Assembly (NCBI GenBank): GCA_963807355.1
Contig: CAWEBX010000012.1
Location: 1-64,000, forward strand
Origin: Nitrobacter sp963807355
GTDB lineage: Bacteria > Pseudomonadota > Alphaproteobacteria > Rhizobiales > Xanthobacteraceae
Reading direction: 5' to 3'
DNA: 64,000 nt
In this document: one piece after another, positions 39,063-48,535 of the stretch
Position numbering within the stretch: position 1 is the stretch's first letter
How the letters are laid out: every line of letters begins with the position of its first letter
The notes under the pieces: model-generated
What the model saw: only the letters and a program-made list of their open reading frames with translations
What the model was told of the DNA's origin: nothing
Databases searched by the model: none
Translations under genes and position numbers: made by a program

Positions 39063-39480
39063 GTGCATACTAAGCGCGCCGCAGTGAAGATTCCACCCTT
39101 CGATGGTGATACCGTTGGCTTTCTCCGTCGCCAGGAACTGCGCGCTGCTCTGAAGGGAATGGCGCTAGGCGAACGCCAAGCGTTGCTTATCGGCGCGAAT
39201 GCCAGTGTGGATTTCGTCGACGCCGCGTTGGAACAACACCCGGTGCTTAGCGGCTTCGCCATGGACATGAAAATCTTCGCAACAATTCAGGAAGACCGAC
39301 TGCAGTCCTTATTCGGATTTCCAGCTCGCGGAGATTGCGGAGATTGAAACGACGATCGCAGACGCGGAGATGATTGTGAACGTTGCGCGCGGAGACATTT
39401 TGGCTCGTTCAGGGTTACAGCCTCAGCAATTCGAGCAATTTGCAAAGCCTATCGAATCAAAGGCCAACGCGCCGTGGCTA
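39063..39480 (+). pseudogene. hypothetical protein, frameshifted
   Basis: A GTG at 39063 behind AGGAGAG begins a protein (FLRRQELRAALKGMALGERQALL). Near 39310 the frame changes to one continuing with LAEIAEIETTIADAEMIVN and FEQFAKPIESKANAPWL. The true end is unclear; beyond 39480 the sequence is antisense to the next minus-strand gene. Helical throughout, family not recognised. Confidence 0.45.
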
Positions 39481-39492
39481 CGCGAGGGGAAT

Positions 39493-39648
39493 TCAGCTCT
39501 TACCCTGGTCCTGGGTACCCGCGGCGTGCTTGTCGTCCTTGTTCGGAATCTTCACGCCCGGCTGCTGGTTGGGCTGCACGCCGGCCTTCATGTCCGACTT
39601 CAGCGGGGCCTTCGAGCTGTGGTCTACCTTGTCATTCGGATTCGACAT
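39493..39648 (-). CDS. small hydrophilic hypothetical protein (51 aa)
   Basis: ATG 39648 follows a strong AGGAGAGG site. The protein is hydrophilic, rich in lysine, aspartate, asparagine and proline (SNPNDKVDHSSKAPLKSD), and probably disordered. The start is secure; the function is unknown. Confidence 0.55.
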   Translation of the reverse strand: MSNPNDKVDHSSKAPLKSDMKAGVQPNQQPGVKIPNKDDKHAAGTQDQGKS

Positions 39649-39948
39649 TATCCTCTCCTTGCTTGCGCCTCCGAGGATAAACGCATGGGCAAAAGCAAAG
39701 TTCATTCGGAACTCCGGGGGCGCGCGGTTACGAGAAGCCACCACAGGAACGTGTCGAGCTCCTTTCGCTTTTCGTCGGTCAGCTCCTGCGTCGTCAAGAA
39801 GGTGGAAAACGGCGGAGACGAGAACATCAAGATTCGGACCAATCAGGTCCCGCCGTGAATCCCGAACAGGTAAGTGCCGAGGAAGCCGTCAGCGCGTGCA
39901 ATGGCGCTGGCGGCTTTCGTTTGCGGCGCAATACGTTCTAGGCCGACT

Positions 39949-40086
39949 TTAGGGCCGCATTTGCGTCGCCGGAGGCGTCGCATTCCCGGCGGGCTTATAA
40001 TGCGTGCCCCGTCCGCTCACGGAAATTAGGACTAGCAGCACGATCACCGTGCCTCCGATAACCCAGCCCGTCCTGATGCTGCTCAT
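39949..40086 (-). CDS. 45-residue single-pass membrane protein
   Basis: Starts MSSIRTGWVIGGTVIVLLVLISV, one membrane helix (about residues 7-23), then a short polar tail with THYKPAGNATPPATQ. No family recognised. It stands alone between gene-poor regions. Confidence 0.45.
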   Translation of the reverse strand: MSSIRTGWVIGGTVIVLLVLISVSGRGTHYKPAGNATPPATQMRP

Positions 40087-40456
40087 AGTGCTCGTTCTCT
40101 CGAGGAATGACCTGCGGTCTACCATGCCCCAGTCTACGTGGGAACGGTAACAGACCGCCAGCAACGCCGCTCCGTTTCGCGCGGGCGGTTGCGAAGGGTT
40201 TACGCGGCAGCGCTTCCACTAAAATGTGCACATTCTCGTTTTCTCAGTGCCTGACACGATAGCAAGCCTCCCGGTCGGGGTATCACGATGAAAGGCACAA
40301 TGATCGCTGCCGTGGCCGCGGTTCGCGCATGGATCCAGCGACATGGTAGTGGGCTAGGTGCTCGGCGCAGCAATTGAGCGGGCCTCCGCCGCCTCTCAGT
40401 CAGCAAGCGACGCGCCCTGACTTTGTACTGAACGACTCAATTGTGGTTGTCGAGGC

Positions 40457-40654
40457 TCATGCCTTGTCCTCCGGCTCAGAGTTCAGCCACGACGGCGAAT
40501 CCGATCGGAGGCCCCTCCATGGGGCGTCTCCCGGAAGCACAACAGGGTTAGCTTCCGCTTCCTTGTTTCGCTTTAATGCTAACCCAACGAAGCCAGCGAG
40601 CACCAACAAGCCACCCGCTATCATCAGCCCTTGCCCTAATTCAGTCCATCCCAT
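40457..40654 (-). CDS. small membrane protein (65 aa)
   Basis: ATG 40654 starts a protein with one membrane helix (about residues 7-25, QGLMIAGGLLVLAGFVGLAL) followed by a charged cytoplasmic tail with PVVLPGDAPWRG. An AAGGTGA site precedes the start. No family recognised. Confidence 0.5.
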   Translation of the reverse strand: MGWTELGQGLMIAGGLLVLAGFVGLALKRNKEAEANPVVLPGDAPWRGLRSDSPSWLNSEPEDKA

Positions 40655-41379
40655 AGCGGTCACCTTAGAGGCGGAAGAGAGTAACACTCAGCCATTAGGC
40701 GGTCCTTCTGCCATGATTTCCTCGATCGTGGCCTGCAGAAATCGCGCGAGGTGTTCCGGACTGGCGCCCGTGGCGGCGAGCTTTTAAACCGTTTCGACCC
40801 TGATCGGGCGTTATGAGAAAACTGGAACCCGCTTCTGAAATTCCAAAATCGAAAACCCTACACGCTGAAAATCTGAAATCGATCGACGGTTGAGCTCTTC
40901 CGACGATAGTGCCTCGCTGTTATGTGGGTCAGATACAACCTATCGGCAGCCGGCCACCAGACCCAGAATAACGAACACCGCCGACGTTTCCGCCACGAGT
41001 GCCAAGGCCGGCACGGCGGCGAAACTAGCAAGAAAAGCGTTCGAAACGAAGTCCAACGCTTCCTTCAAGCCCGGCTCAAGCGTGCGGCGTGGTCAGCGCG
41101 GCTGCTGAAGCAAACAAACGGGCAAGCAAGCAAACAAAACTGCTCGATCTGCTGAGGCGCCCGGGGTGCGACCATTGCCACACTCTCGGAAGTGTCAGGC
41201 TGACAGCAGCATTCCGTGCGTGGATTTTTGGCCGGCGTGGTGCGCAAGAAGCTCTGGCTCGAGTTGGTCTAACACCCGAAGATCCTCCGCCGATTCCTTG
41301 GCGCGGTTCATGACAACTTCGTAGCTTATCTTGTCCTCCTTCGTTGAGGGAGCCGAGGCCCGCCGTCTCCACTGCCGGG
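40655..41379. other. gene-poor stretch
   Basis: No intact gene is recognised. Short frames at 41089-41313 lack ribosome sites. Many short repeated purine-rich words (caagcaagcaaacaaa) occur near 41110-41140. Confidence 0.35.
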
Positions 41380-41532
41380 ATGTGGACGAACACGTTCTGG
41401 CAAGTCCCGCCGGTTCTTGCCGCGGATTTAGACGCGCTTCCGGCTGACCGCCGGGCTCTGTGGAACGATAAGACGTACTCTCGATTGGCTCTGATCATCG
41501 CAATGGAGGGAGCGCAACAAGCGATTGGCTAG
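41380..41532 (+). CDS. small hypothetical protein (50 aa), possibly truncated
   Basis: The frame from ATG 41380 gives WTNTFWQVPPVLAADLDALP then ARLALII-like sequence. The pattern is familiar from short Bradyrhizobium-type proteins in which it is joined to a domain like that at 41525, so the two may be one gene separated by a stop or indel. Confidence 0.35.
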   Translation: MWTNTFWQVPPVLAADLDALPADRRALWNDKTYSRLALIIAMEGAQQAIG

Positions 41533-41743
41533 TTACGAAATCGTGGAAAGAGGCAGGCCATGGGCCGTGCTTCACGACGGCCAAGCAAACAACGAATATG
41601 CCACAAAAGAAGCAGCGTTCGAGGCTGCCGTCGCGGCCGCATCCTTAGCTATTAGGCAAGGCCTGGATTTTCGAGTAAGCGTGCCTGGCCACGAAGCTGG
41701 TAATGAAACCGCGCTTGGCACCCCAAACAACGTCCAAGAATGA
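41525..41743 (+). CDS. DUF2188-like small protein (72 aa)
   Basis: From TTG 41525 the frame reads ASYEIVERGRPWAVLHDGQ then EYATKEAAFEAAVAAASLAIRQG, the pattern of small DUF2188-like proteins (a beta hairpin then a helix). The last 10 residues lose this character. It overlaps the end of the upstream small ORF. Confidence 0.5.
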   Translation: MASYEIVERGRPWAVLHDGQANNEYATKEAAFEAAVAAASLAIRQGLDFRVSVPGHEAGNETALGTPNNVQE

Positions 41744-41818
41744 CGACGCGTCGGGGCTAAGGTATCTATTGCTAACCCGGTAATGGCCCTAGCAGTGAGT
41801 GAGCATCAGCATTTAGTT

Positions 41819-41970
41819 TTAATCTATCTTGCGCTGGCAAAGCTCTGCGGCTGCGATTTGTCCCGCCTGCGTAAGAGCGGCAAGAGTCCGATGGCCCATT
41901 CGCGCACATTGAACAATGCGATTCGCGACGTGACGCCGTGCTTTCCCGATCGAGCGAGGTCCCTCGGCAG
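41819..41970 (-). pseudogene. fragment paralogous to the protein at 43073-43366
   Basis: The minus strand encodes RRHVANRIVQCARMG then TLAALTQAGQIAAAEL before a stop at 41819. This closely matches the C-terminal half of the protein encoded at 43073-43366 (RRHVAARIARCARMG, TLAALSQAGQIAAAEL). The N-terminal half is out of frame or missing. It is a duplicated, decayed copy in inverted orientation, flanking the Crp gene. Confidence 0.6.
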
Positions 41971-42068
41971 GGTGCCATCGATCCGGCACTCATACCTTAA
42001 TCAGGCCGGCCATTCATCGTTTCTTCTTTCCAGGCCGCGGGCCTGTCGGCTGCATTGATGTGCGATCG

Positions 42069-42767
42069 TTACTTGGCCGCACCGACGCCCAGCATTTTCT
42101 CGTAATGCAGTTTGACCGTGTCGTAACATTCGCAGGCACTGTCCTTAAGCTCCTCCGGCTTCAGGATTTTGATTTTGCCGCGTGAATAGCGGATCAAGCC
42201 CGCTTCCTGCAACGTATGAGCCACGACGGTCACACTTGAGCGTCGAACCCCGAGCATTTCGCCGAGATACTCCTGGGTAAAGTTAAGGTCTTCGCTGGCC
42301 GACAGGTCTCGCGCTCGAAGCAACCAGCGGCTCAGTCTTGCCTGGACGGAATGGGTTGCGAAGCACGCAGCAGATTGTTGTGCTTGAGCATAGACCGTCT
42401 GCTCATGGCGAATAAGCAGGGAAAGCAGTTTTTGGCTCCGCATTGCGATCGACTTTAAAGCCTCGATATCGCAAACGACCATGTCGCCGGCCAGTTGGAC
42501 GATTCCGCGACTGAGTGAGACGCGGCCGTCGAGAGCTGCAGATGCGCCCACAACGCCGTCGGCGCCAACCATAGCGGCTTCGATCATCTCGCCCGTTGAG
42601 AGCGCCACGACGAGCGATACGACCCCGCCCGTCGGAAAGTAAACGTGTCGAATTTTTTGGTCCGCCTGAAAAAGCACGGAATGCTGTTTAAAGGCTGCTC
42701 TCTTCAAATGAGGCTCGAGCTGCTTCAGATCCTTTTCGGAGAGCTGGCTAAGCAAGAGGTTCTTCAT
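42069..42767 (-). CDS. Crp/Fnr-family transcription regulator (232 aa)
   Basis: The N-terminal cyclic-nucleotide-binding-type domain (about residues 1-130) has FKQHSVLFQADQKIRHVYFPTGGVVSLVV. The C-terminal winged helix is QEYLGEMLGVRRSSVTVVAHTLQEAGLI. No FNR-type cysteine cluster is seen at the N-terminus. This subclass is common in Bradyrhizobium relatives, often in many copies. The start MKNLLLSQLSEKDL (42767) is preferred over an upstream one. A remnant of a paralogue lies at 46891-47020. Confidence 0.85.
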   Translation of the reverse strand: MKNLLLSQLSEKDLKQLEPHLKRAAFKQHSVLFQADQKIRHVYFPTGGVVSLVVALSTGEMIEAAMVGADGVVGASAALDGRVSLSRGIVQLAGDMVVCDIEALKSIAMRSQKLLSLLIRHEQTVYAQAQQSAACFATHSVQARLSRWLLRARDLSASEDLNFTQEYLGEMLGVRRSSVTVVAHTLQEAGLIRYSRGKIKILKPEELKDSACECYDTVKLHYEKMLGVGAAK

Positions 42768-43072
42768 TTTCGCGCTCCCTGTGAGACAGGCGGGAGCACA
42801 AAACACTCTCAGCTATCGGTGCCGTGTCGGATATCCGATAATGGAACCACGGTAAGCCTTCTACCGCACATAGCGAGTCTTTATTCGCGCAATTCTTCGC
42901 CAGCGGGCACGATGTGCGATACCGCCCGGATATATTTTTCAATCATATGGAGGTACTTCAGCGCCACTCTTCACGCAAAATCGCTCCGCGTAATGTGCGG
43001 AAGCGAACAGACAGGCCGGGGAATGCTCTTTTTTATTTAGAGGCGCCATCTCTTTTGAAACAGGAGCGCGCT

Positions 43073-43366
43073 ATGAAGAAAAACATCAGATCCAGGCATT
43101 CACTCCAAGACGATCTCTCAGGAAACGGCTCCCCGCGCGGCTCAGCTCTGATTGCAGAAAGCTTCGACACGCGAACGCTTGCGAACATGGAGATCGCTCT
43201 CGATCGAGCCTGCGCCAACATTCCGGAAGGCCAAAAACATAGGATACGCCGACACGTCGCAGCTCGGATTGCCCGATGTGCTAGGATGGGTCAGCGGACG
43301 CTTGCAGCTCTTTCGCAGGCCGGACAAATCGCAGCGGCGGAGCTTCGCCAACGCGAGTTAGTTTGA
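43073..43366 (+). CDS. hypothetical helical protein (97 aa)
   Basis: ATG 43073 follows AGGAG. The protein has a conserved-looking C-terminal helical region (RRHVAARIARCARMGQRTLAAL then AGQIAAAELRQREL) preceded by RTLANMEIALDRAC. A broken paralogue lies at 41819-41970. Small proteins of this pattern occur in many copies in related genomes. Function unknown. Confidence 0.6.
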   Translation: MKKNIRSRHSLQDDLSGNGSPRGSALIAESFDTRTLANMEIALDRACANIPEGQKHRIRRHVAARIARCARMGQRTLAALSQAGQIAAAELRQRELV

Positions 43367-43391
43367 AGCGCGGTCCCTTCGGAACAATTCG

Positions 43392-43535
43392 ATGACCGAG
43401 GACACGCCCCCGGTGGGTCAGCAGGACGCACAATTAGCGCAGATTGCTGGGGCTCAAAAAATAATGCTTGCAGTGGCCGTTCTCGGTACGGCGGTCTTTA
43501 TCAGCGCAATGTTTTTGCTGATCGCCATGCCGTAG
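43392..43535 (+). CDS. 47-residue single-pass membrane protein
   Basis: The frame MTEDTPPVGQQDAQLAQIAG is followed by one membrane helix (about residues 24-45) ending LLIAMP. It begins 25 bp after the preceding gene. No family is recognised; support is the complete frame and the clear membrane helix. Confidence 0.45.
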   Translation: MTEDTPPVGQQDAQLAQIAGAQKIMLAVAVLGTAVFISAMFLLIAMP

Positions 43536-43854
43536 TCTGCGCTCACTAGGCCCGCAACCTTTGCTTTCATTCGCCCCTTTCGTGGTGAATCAAGACGCGA
43601 CGTTGTCCCAACGGATATTCGAGCATCTCGCGCTTGCTTCGAGCCGCAACATTGAGCCGCTAAGACTATTAGGGACGACCAGCTGAATGGCGGCTCGCTT
43701 AACGACCGAAGAACTAAGATCACCTTGTGACCCGGCAAACGGTAAGATCACTGCAGGTGATACGGCGTGCAGCTTCGAGTTCAAGCCGACTTTGTGCGCC
43801 GATACGTTTGGGATAGGCCCTTTTTCAAAGGCTCGCAGCGGTACGGTGCGCCTT

Positions 43855-44964
43855 TTAGATGAGTGGCATTCGATCATCAACCGGAATGATCTGCCGGTTT
43901 TGCGTAAGCGGTGTGCCGGGATGACCTTCCGAATAGACCCGCGGCCGAACGGCCTCCACCGCCTCGCGGCGCGTGAGCCAAGCGATGGCGTCGGCGAGCC
44001 CCTCGTCGATCGGGTGGGGCAGATAGCCAAGCTCGGTCTCCGCCTTGCGCGCGTCGAGCGGGATCGAGCGCAACGCGATGCGCACCGCCTCGATCGAGAC
44101 GCGCGGCGTGCGGTGCATTACCTGGCCTTCGAACCATTCGGACGCCGCGCCGATCGCAAGTGCCACAGGACCCGGCAGCGTGCGCATGTTGGTGCTGCGG
44201 CCGCACAGGCTGCCGACACGCCGCGCGAGCTCGCGCACGCTGACGTTCTCGCCGCCGAGGATGTAGCGCTCGCCCGCCTGGCCGCGTTCTCCAGCCAGGA
44301 TGAGGCCAGTAGCGACGTCCCGCACGTCCACCAGGTTCAGCATCGAGTCCAGCACCATCGGCGGCGGCTTGCGCGCGAACAATTGGATCATTCGCGTCGG
44401 CTCGGTGAAATTGTGATCGCCGGGCCCGATTGGAACGGTGGGATTGGCGATGACGACGCGCAGTCCGTCGGCCGCCGCATCGCGCGCGGCCTGTTCGGCC
44501 ATGAATTTCGAACGCGTATAGGGGCCCGGCATATCTTCAGCGCGTTGCGGACCCTTGTGCTCTGCGGTACGGAAACAGGATCGCCTCAGTGGAGCAGTGG
44601 ACGATGTTGCGCACCCCTCTCTCGCGCGCCGCGGCGAGGATGAGCTCGGTGCCGTGTTGGTTCACACGCTCGAAGTCGGCGGGGTTCGCCATCCACAGGT
44701 GCGAGATCGCCGCCAGATGATACACGGTATCCACGCCGTCCAGCGCACGCCGCACGTCGTGCGGGTCCAAAATTGTCCCTTCGATAAATTCCGCCAGGGG
44801 GCCGGGCCGTGGCGGTTGCGGATCCAGGACCCGGACGACATCATGCCGGCGGCGAAGCGCTGCCACAAGGTGCTGTCCGATGAATCCATTGCCGCCTGTG
44901 ACCAGAACGCTACAACGGCGGGCCGGAACCGTTTCGACGCAAGGTCGCAGGGCTATAGATTTCA
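43855..44964 (-). pseudogene. NAD-dependent epimerase/dehydratase, one frameshift
   Basis: From GTG 44964 the protein begins with the Rossmann motif VLVTGGNGFIGQHL, continues DPHDVRRALDGVDTVYHLAA, and reaches STEAILF, where one extra T near 44574 shifts the frame. The second frame restarts with AEDMPGPYTRSK (the catalytic YxxxK), IANPTVPIGPGD, and runs to 43855. It resembles hopanoid-associated or sugar-nucleotide epimerases of the extended SDR type (about 370 residues). It follows the ATP-grasp gene by 45 bp on the same strand, so the two probably form a biosynthetic operon. Confidence 0.85.
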
Positions 44965-45009
44965 CGTCCGCGGCTCCAAGAGGGTCGAGCCCCCGGTGAG
45001 AAAGAGATA

Positions 45010-46389
45010 CTACGCGGGCGGGCTCTTCCAAGCTCCAATGATCCGGATGCTCTCCGAGTTCAACAGATGGGCCCCCCAGCCGCTGCTCGCCAGTTGTTCC
45101 GCCGCACCGGGCCGGATTAACAGCCAGGCGGCGGCAAACACGGTGGGAATGACGCTCGGCCAGTCGATGCGCAGTGGCGTCAGTTCCTCCTCGCTGCATC
45201 GGTAAACGTCTGTTCGCCCTATCAAACGGTGGCACTCGCGCAACAGTTCCAGCCGCGACCGCATCCGCATGGCGCATCCGAGCAGGGCCTGTAGCGCGAG
45301 ATGCGTGCGCACGCCAGCGCAGCCCGGAGCCAGTGGCCCCGGTGACGCTCCCCGAGATACCTGCAGGAGCAGGTTCAACAGGTCGTGACCGGCGAGCAGA
45401 GCGTTCATCGGCTCGACCAAGCGCGGGTTGCAGTCGATGTAGCGGACGTCGTTCTCGCCCAACGCCAGATAGTCCACCGACAGGGCACCGTGCCAGTCTA
45501 AATGTTTTCCGATGCGCGTCAGATGTTCGCGCACGAGCGGGCGGTCGACGCTTTCCTTCACCGCGTCGCCGCCTCCGGCGCCGCGGGCAATCTGCAGATA
45601 GGCGTGGAAGCCCAACAGCCGACCGCGGTTGAACACCGCCTGCGCATGTTCCACAGGTGCTTCGATGAACTCCTGGGCGACGACGGCGTCGGCGAACGCG
45701 CCGCCTCGCACGAGCTCCTTGACCGCGGCTGCAAGCTCGCGTGGCCCTTTCACCGGCCACACCATCCGGCTCGCCGTTCCGGTCGCGGCTTTCAGAATCA
45801 GCGGGAAGCGATTGAGCGCCAGCACGTCCTCGCGTGTCCCGACAAGCCGCGTGCGAGGTTGCGGCAGGCCGAGCTCGCTCAGAAGGCAGCTGAAGGAAGC
45901 TTTGCTATGCGCCTTCTGATACGCGGCGTGCGACGGCAGCGCGACGGCGACATGACTCTCGATCGCCTCGCGCGTTTTCGAAAGCACATATCCCTGCTCG
46001 TGGATCGGCAGCAGAACGTCGAATCGTCTTCTCCCTATGAGCTCCAGCACGAAGGTGACATAGCCGATCGGATCGACACTCAAGCCTGGGCAGCGATGTA
46101 ATCGTCGCACGAACCGCGAGAAGCGTCCGAGGCAGCGCGGATCCGGATCGCAGACCTCGACATGATGCCCTTGCATTCCGAGGATCGTGATCGCCTCCCG
46201 CGCCGACGTGCTCGATCCCTCGGACAACAGGATCCGCAGCGGCGCAGTTTTTGTGTCGCCGTGCCGCAGCGAAGACGGCACCGCGCCCGGCGAAGCCTCA
46301 TGGCACGGCCCTGAACACGGGTCCTCAACTGTCATGGCGTTGTCCTTAAGTTCAAGGCAAAGTTCGTCGAGCTTGTGCGTCAGGGCCAA
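45010..46389 (-). CDS. ATP-grasp enzyme (459 aa)
   Basis: The protein has the ATP-grasp layout: a pre-ATP-grasp domain (about residues 50-150, RILLSEGSSTSAREAITILG), an ATP-binding part with FPLILKAATGTASRMVWPVKG, a VAQEFIEAPVEHAQAV lid region, and the catalytic loop with LSVDYLALGENDVRYIDCNPRLVEP (Asp, Asn, Arg ligands). A C-terminal extension of about 110 residues follows. Such enzymes form amide or peptide bonds from an acyl phosphate. With the epimerase downstream this suggests a small cell-surface or secondary-metabolite pathway. A start at 46335 (MTVED) is also possible. The frame is intact. Confidence 0.85.
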   Translation of the reverse strand: MALTHKLDELCLELKDNAMTVEDPCSGPCHEASPGAVPSSLRHGDTKTAPLRILLSEGSSTSAREAITILGMQGHHVEVCDPDPRCLGRFSRFVRRLHRCPGLSVDPIGYVTFVLELIGRRRFDVLLPIHEQGYVLSKTREAIESHVAVALPSHAAYQKAHSKASFSCLLSELGLPQPRTRLVGTREDVLALNRFPLILKAATGTASRMVWPVKGPRELAAAVKELVRGGAFADAVVAQEFIEAPVEHAQAVFNRGRLLGFHAYLQIARGAGGGDAVKESVDRPLVREHLTRIGKHLDWHGALSVDYLALGENDVRYIDCNPRLVEPMNALLAGHDLLNLLLQVSRGASPGPLAPGCAGVRTHLALQALLGCAMRMRSRLELLRECHRLIGRTDVYRCSEEELTPLRIDWPSVIPTVFAAAWLLIRPGAAEQLASSGWGAHLLNSESIRIIGAWKSPPA

Positions 46390-46470
46390 ACGAATGGCAG
46401 GAATTGAGTGTTTTGTTGCTGTCGGCGCAATTATTGCACTGCTATCAACACCGCGACGTGAAGCAGCGCT

Positions 46471-46623
46471 TCATGTCCCCGTCCAGGGCCTGCTGCAGAC
46501 CATGTTCCGATCCGTATACATCTCCAAAACGCTTGTGCTGAAGAACAAGTGGATCGGAATATCATCGCCCTCGAGCTTCACGATGTACGCAAGCTGATTT
46601 GCGCCGTCCCTTCTGAGATACAA
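46471..46623 (-). CDS. possible small protein (50 aa)
   Basis: A minus-strand frame from TTG 46623 reads YLRRDGANQLAYIVKLEGDD then FFSTSVLEMYTDRN. It has protein-like composition and resembles the end of a small globular domain. No ribosome site is seen and the start is doubtful, so it could be a remnant. Confidence 0.35.
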   Translation of the reverse strand: MYLRRDGANQLAYIVKLEGDDIPIHLFFSTSVLEMYTDRNMVCSRPWTGT

Positions 46624-46779
46624 TGAGAAAAAGGCGGTCGATCGATCACCGTTCTTATTTTATCCAGCGCAACTTGGATAACCGATAAACCTCAGGATGC
46701 TTGTTGGTCTGACCGGAACGAGCGCATGGGCGAGCGCCGGACGGCGATTTTTGACGATCGCAAAACTCGAAAAACGACG

Positions 46780-46805
46780 AATAACCCCGCTACGGCGGGG
46801 TTATT
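46780..46805. terminator. intrinsic terminator hairpin
   Basis: A perfect 11-bp stem, AATAACCCCGC (46780-46790) with GCGGGGTTATT (46795-46805), has a 4-base loop. The T-run is weak. No intact gene now ends next to it, so it may be left from a lost gene. Confidence 0.65.
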
Positions 46806-46890
46806 CATTCCAATGGCGACAATCATGAGAAGTGCGATTTTGAATTCGCTCGGAACTGAAGTGTAGTTCCACCGGGCAACCTTGTCTTAG

Positions 46891-47020
46891 ATGCGGTCAT
46901 CTCTCTCGTCGTCACCCTCGCTACAGGCGAAACCACCGAGGCCGCGATGGTAGGCAAGGATGGCGCAGTTGGCGTTGCGTCCGCGCTGGATGGAAAAGTT
47001 GCGCTGGGCCGAGAGCTTGT
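46891..47020 (+). pseudogene. fragment of a Crp/Fnr-family regulator
   Basis: The plus strand encodes AVISLVVTLATGETTEAAMVG then ALDGKVALGRE, matching the middle of the sensor domain of the regulator at 42069-42767 (GGVVSLVVALSTGEMIEAAMVG, AALDGRVSLSR). Nothing before or after it matches, so it is an isolated piece of a second copy. Confidence 0.65.
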
Positions 47021-47504
47021 TTTTGAAATTGAGAGATTGAAACACGCGCCGGCAGCGCCGAGCCGGTTCGACGCCGCGTTTGTGCTTTCCTATCGGTCTC
47101 ACGCTGACCAGTGCCGTAGCGCTAATGATACTTGCGGACCGCAAGTGTCGCATGAAGTCGAGATTGTTGACCCCACCGCTTCCAGCCACCGCGGTGATCT
47201 TGCGTACACGGCTTGGCCTGCGCCGTGCGAATTCTCGAACGCATGTTTGAGATGACTAGACTTTACTGGAGCGGCCAGGGCATTCAGGACAAAGAAACCC
47301 TGACGCTGTCTCAGCTCCGCGTGGTGAGGTGCCTGGACTAACCTCATGACTAGTCCATCGGATGTCAGGAAGGCGCCCCATCGCGTACCTGCTGAGGAAT
47401 TGGAACCTCCCGCGAGCGACGCGCTTGTTGCGTTCCGGGGAAGGAGCGCCGAATGAGCCAGTCAGATCAGAAATCAAATAGAGCCGCCGGGTACTGAGGC
47501 CGAA

Positions 47505-48302
47505 ATGACGCCCCAGGCCGACCACGGCGAGGAGAGCTATCGCGGTTGCGACAAGCTCACGGGGCGGGTGGCTGTGATCACCGGAGGGGACAGCGGCATC
47601 GGCCGGGCCGTGGCTATCGCATATGCGCGAGAAGGCGCGGATATCCTTATCAGCTACCTCAACGAGCAAGAGGACGCAGACGCCAAAGAGACGGCGCGCC
47701 ACGTCGAAAGTGCGGGGCGCCGCTGCGTTCTGGTGTCCGGCGACATCGGTGAGGCAGCCCATTGCGGGGCGCTCATCGACCGGGCGGTGGCCGAGTTCGG
47801 ACGCGTCGACATCCTGGTCAACAACGCCGCGTTCCAGCGCACGTACGAGGAGCTGGATGAGATTTCGGAAGAGGAGTGGGATCGCACCTTCAGGACTAAC
47901 ATCGCCGCGATGTTCCATTTGGCAAAGGCGGCGGTGCCCCACATGAGGCCAGGCTCATCGATCATCAACACAAGCTCGATCCAGTCGGACAAGCCCAACC
48001 CGATGCTATTGGCCTATGCTTCGACTAAGGGCGCTGTCTCCAACTTTACAGCAGGCCTGGCGCAGATGCTGGGCAGCAAGGGCATCAGGGTAAACGCGGT
48101 GGCGCCCGGTCCGATCTGGACGCCCTTGATCCCCTCGACCATGCCGCCTGAGAAAGTGAAGAGTTTTGGCAAGGACACGCCGCTCGGCCGCGCAGGCCAG
48201 CCCCGTGAACTGGCGGGCATCTTTGTCCTGCTCGCATCTGACGAGGGCAGCTACATGACTGGCGGCATCTACGCCGTCACTGGTGGCAAGCCGCTGCTGT
48301 AG
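47505..48302 (+). CDS. short-chain dehydrogenase/reductase (265 aa)
   Basis: A classical SDR: the NAD(P)-binding motif VAVITGGDSGIGRAVAIAYARE (about residues 22-43), NNAAF, a catalytic serine in INTSSIQS, and the YASTKGA active-site motif, then the VNAVAPGPIWTPLIPS segment. It fits the glucose/ribitol-dehydrogenase-like group (YghA/YdaD type). These proteins often have a longer N-terminus, which may be shortened here. The frame is intact. Confidence 0.88.
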   Translation: MTPQADHGEESYRGCDKLTGRVAVITGGDSGIGRAVAIAYAREGADILISYLNEQEDADAKETARHVESAGRRCVLVSGDIGEAAHCGALIDRAVAEFGRVDILVNNAAFQRTYEELDEISEEEWDRTFRTNIAAMFHLAKAAVPHMRPGSSIINTSSIQSDKPNPMLLAYASTKGAVSNFTAGLAQMLGSKGIRVNAVAPGPIWTPLIPSTMPPEKVKSFGKDTPLGRAGQPRELAGIFVLLASDEGSYMTGGIYAVTGGKPLL

Positions 48303-48401
48303 AATAGACCGACGCAGCGCCGGCTTGCCACGGTCTGGGGCGTGCGGTCCGCCAAGGACACTTGTAAAGGCACCCCGCGTCTCATGGAGGTGACAAAGCA
48401 C

Positions 48402-48535
48402 ATGACGAATCTGCTCAAACTTCCGACCTGGGCCGATGACGAGCATATCTATGCCGTCGTCGAGACGCCGCGAGGAAGCACCTGTAAGCTGGATTTTCAT
48501 CCGGACCTGCAGGCGTTCAGATTGGCCAAGTCGTT
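48402..48535 (+). pseudogene. ppa: N-terminal fragment of inorganic pyrophosphatase
   Basis: ATG 48402 begins TNLLKLPTWADDEHIYAVVETPRGS then KLDFHPDLQAFRLAKSL, the first 45 residues of a family I pyrophosphatase. After the serine-leucine near 48535 the frame enters sequence that is the reverse complement of the same gene's middle part. The conserved YPYDWGF segment is missing. Confidence 0.8.

Noticed and set aside
43687..44643. A 318-codon plus-strand frame
   Set aside because: It is antisense to the epimerase, whose Rossmann and YxxxK motifs are clear on the other strand.
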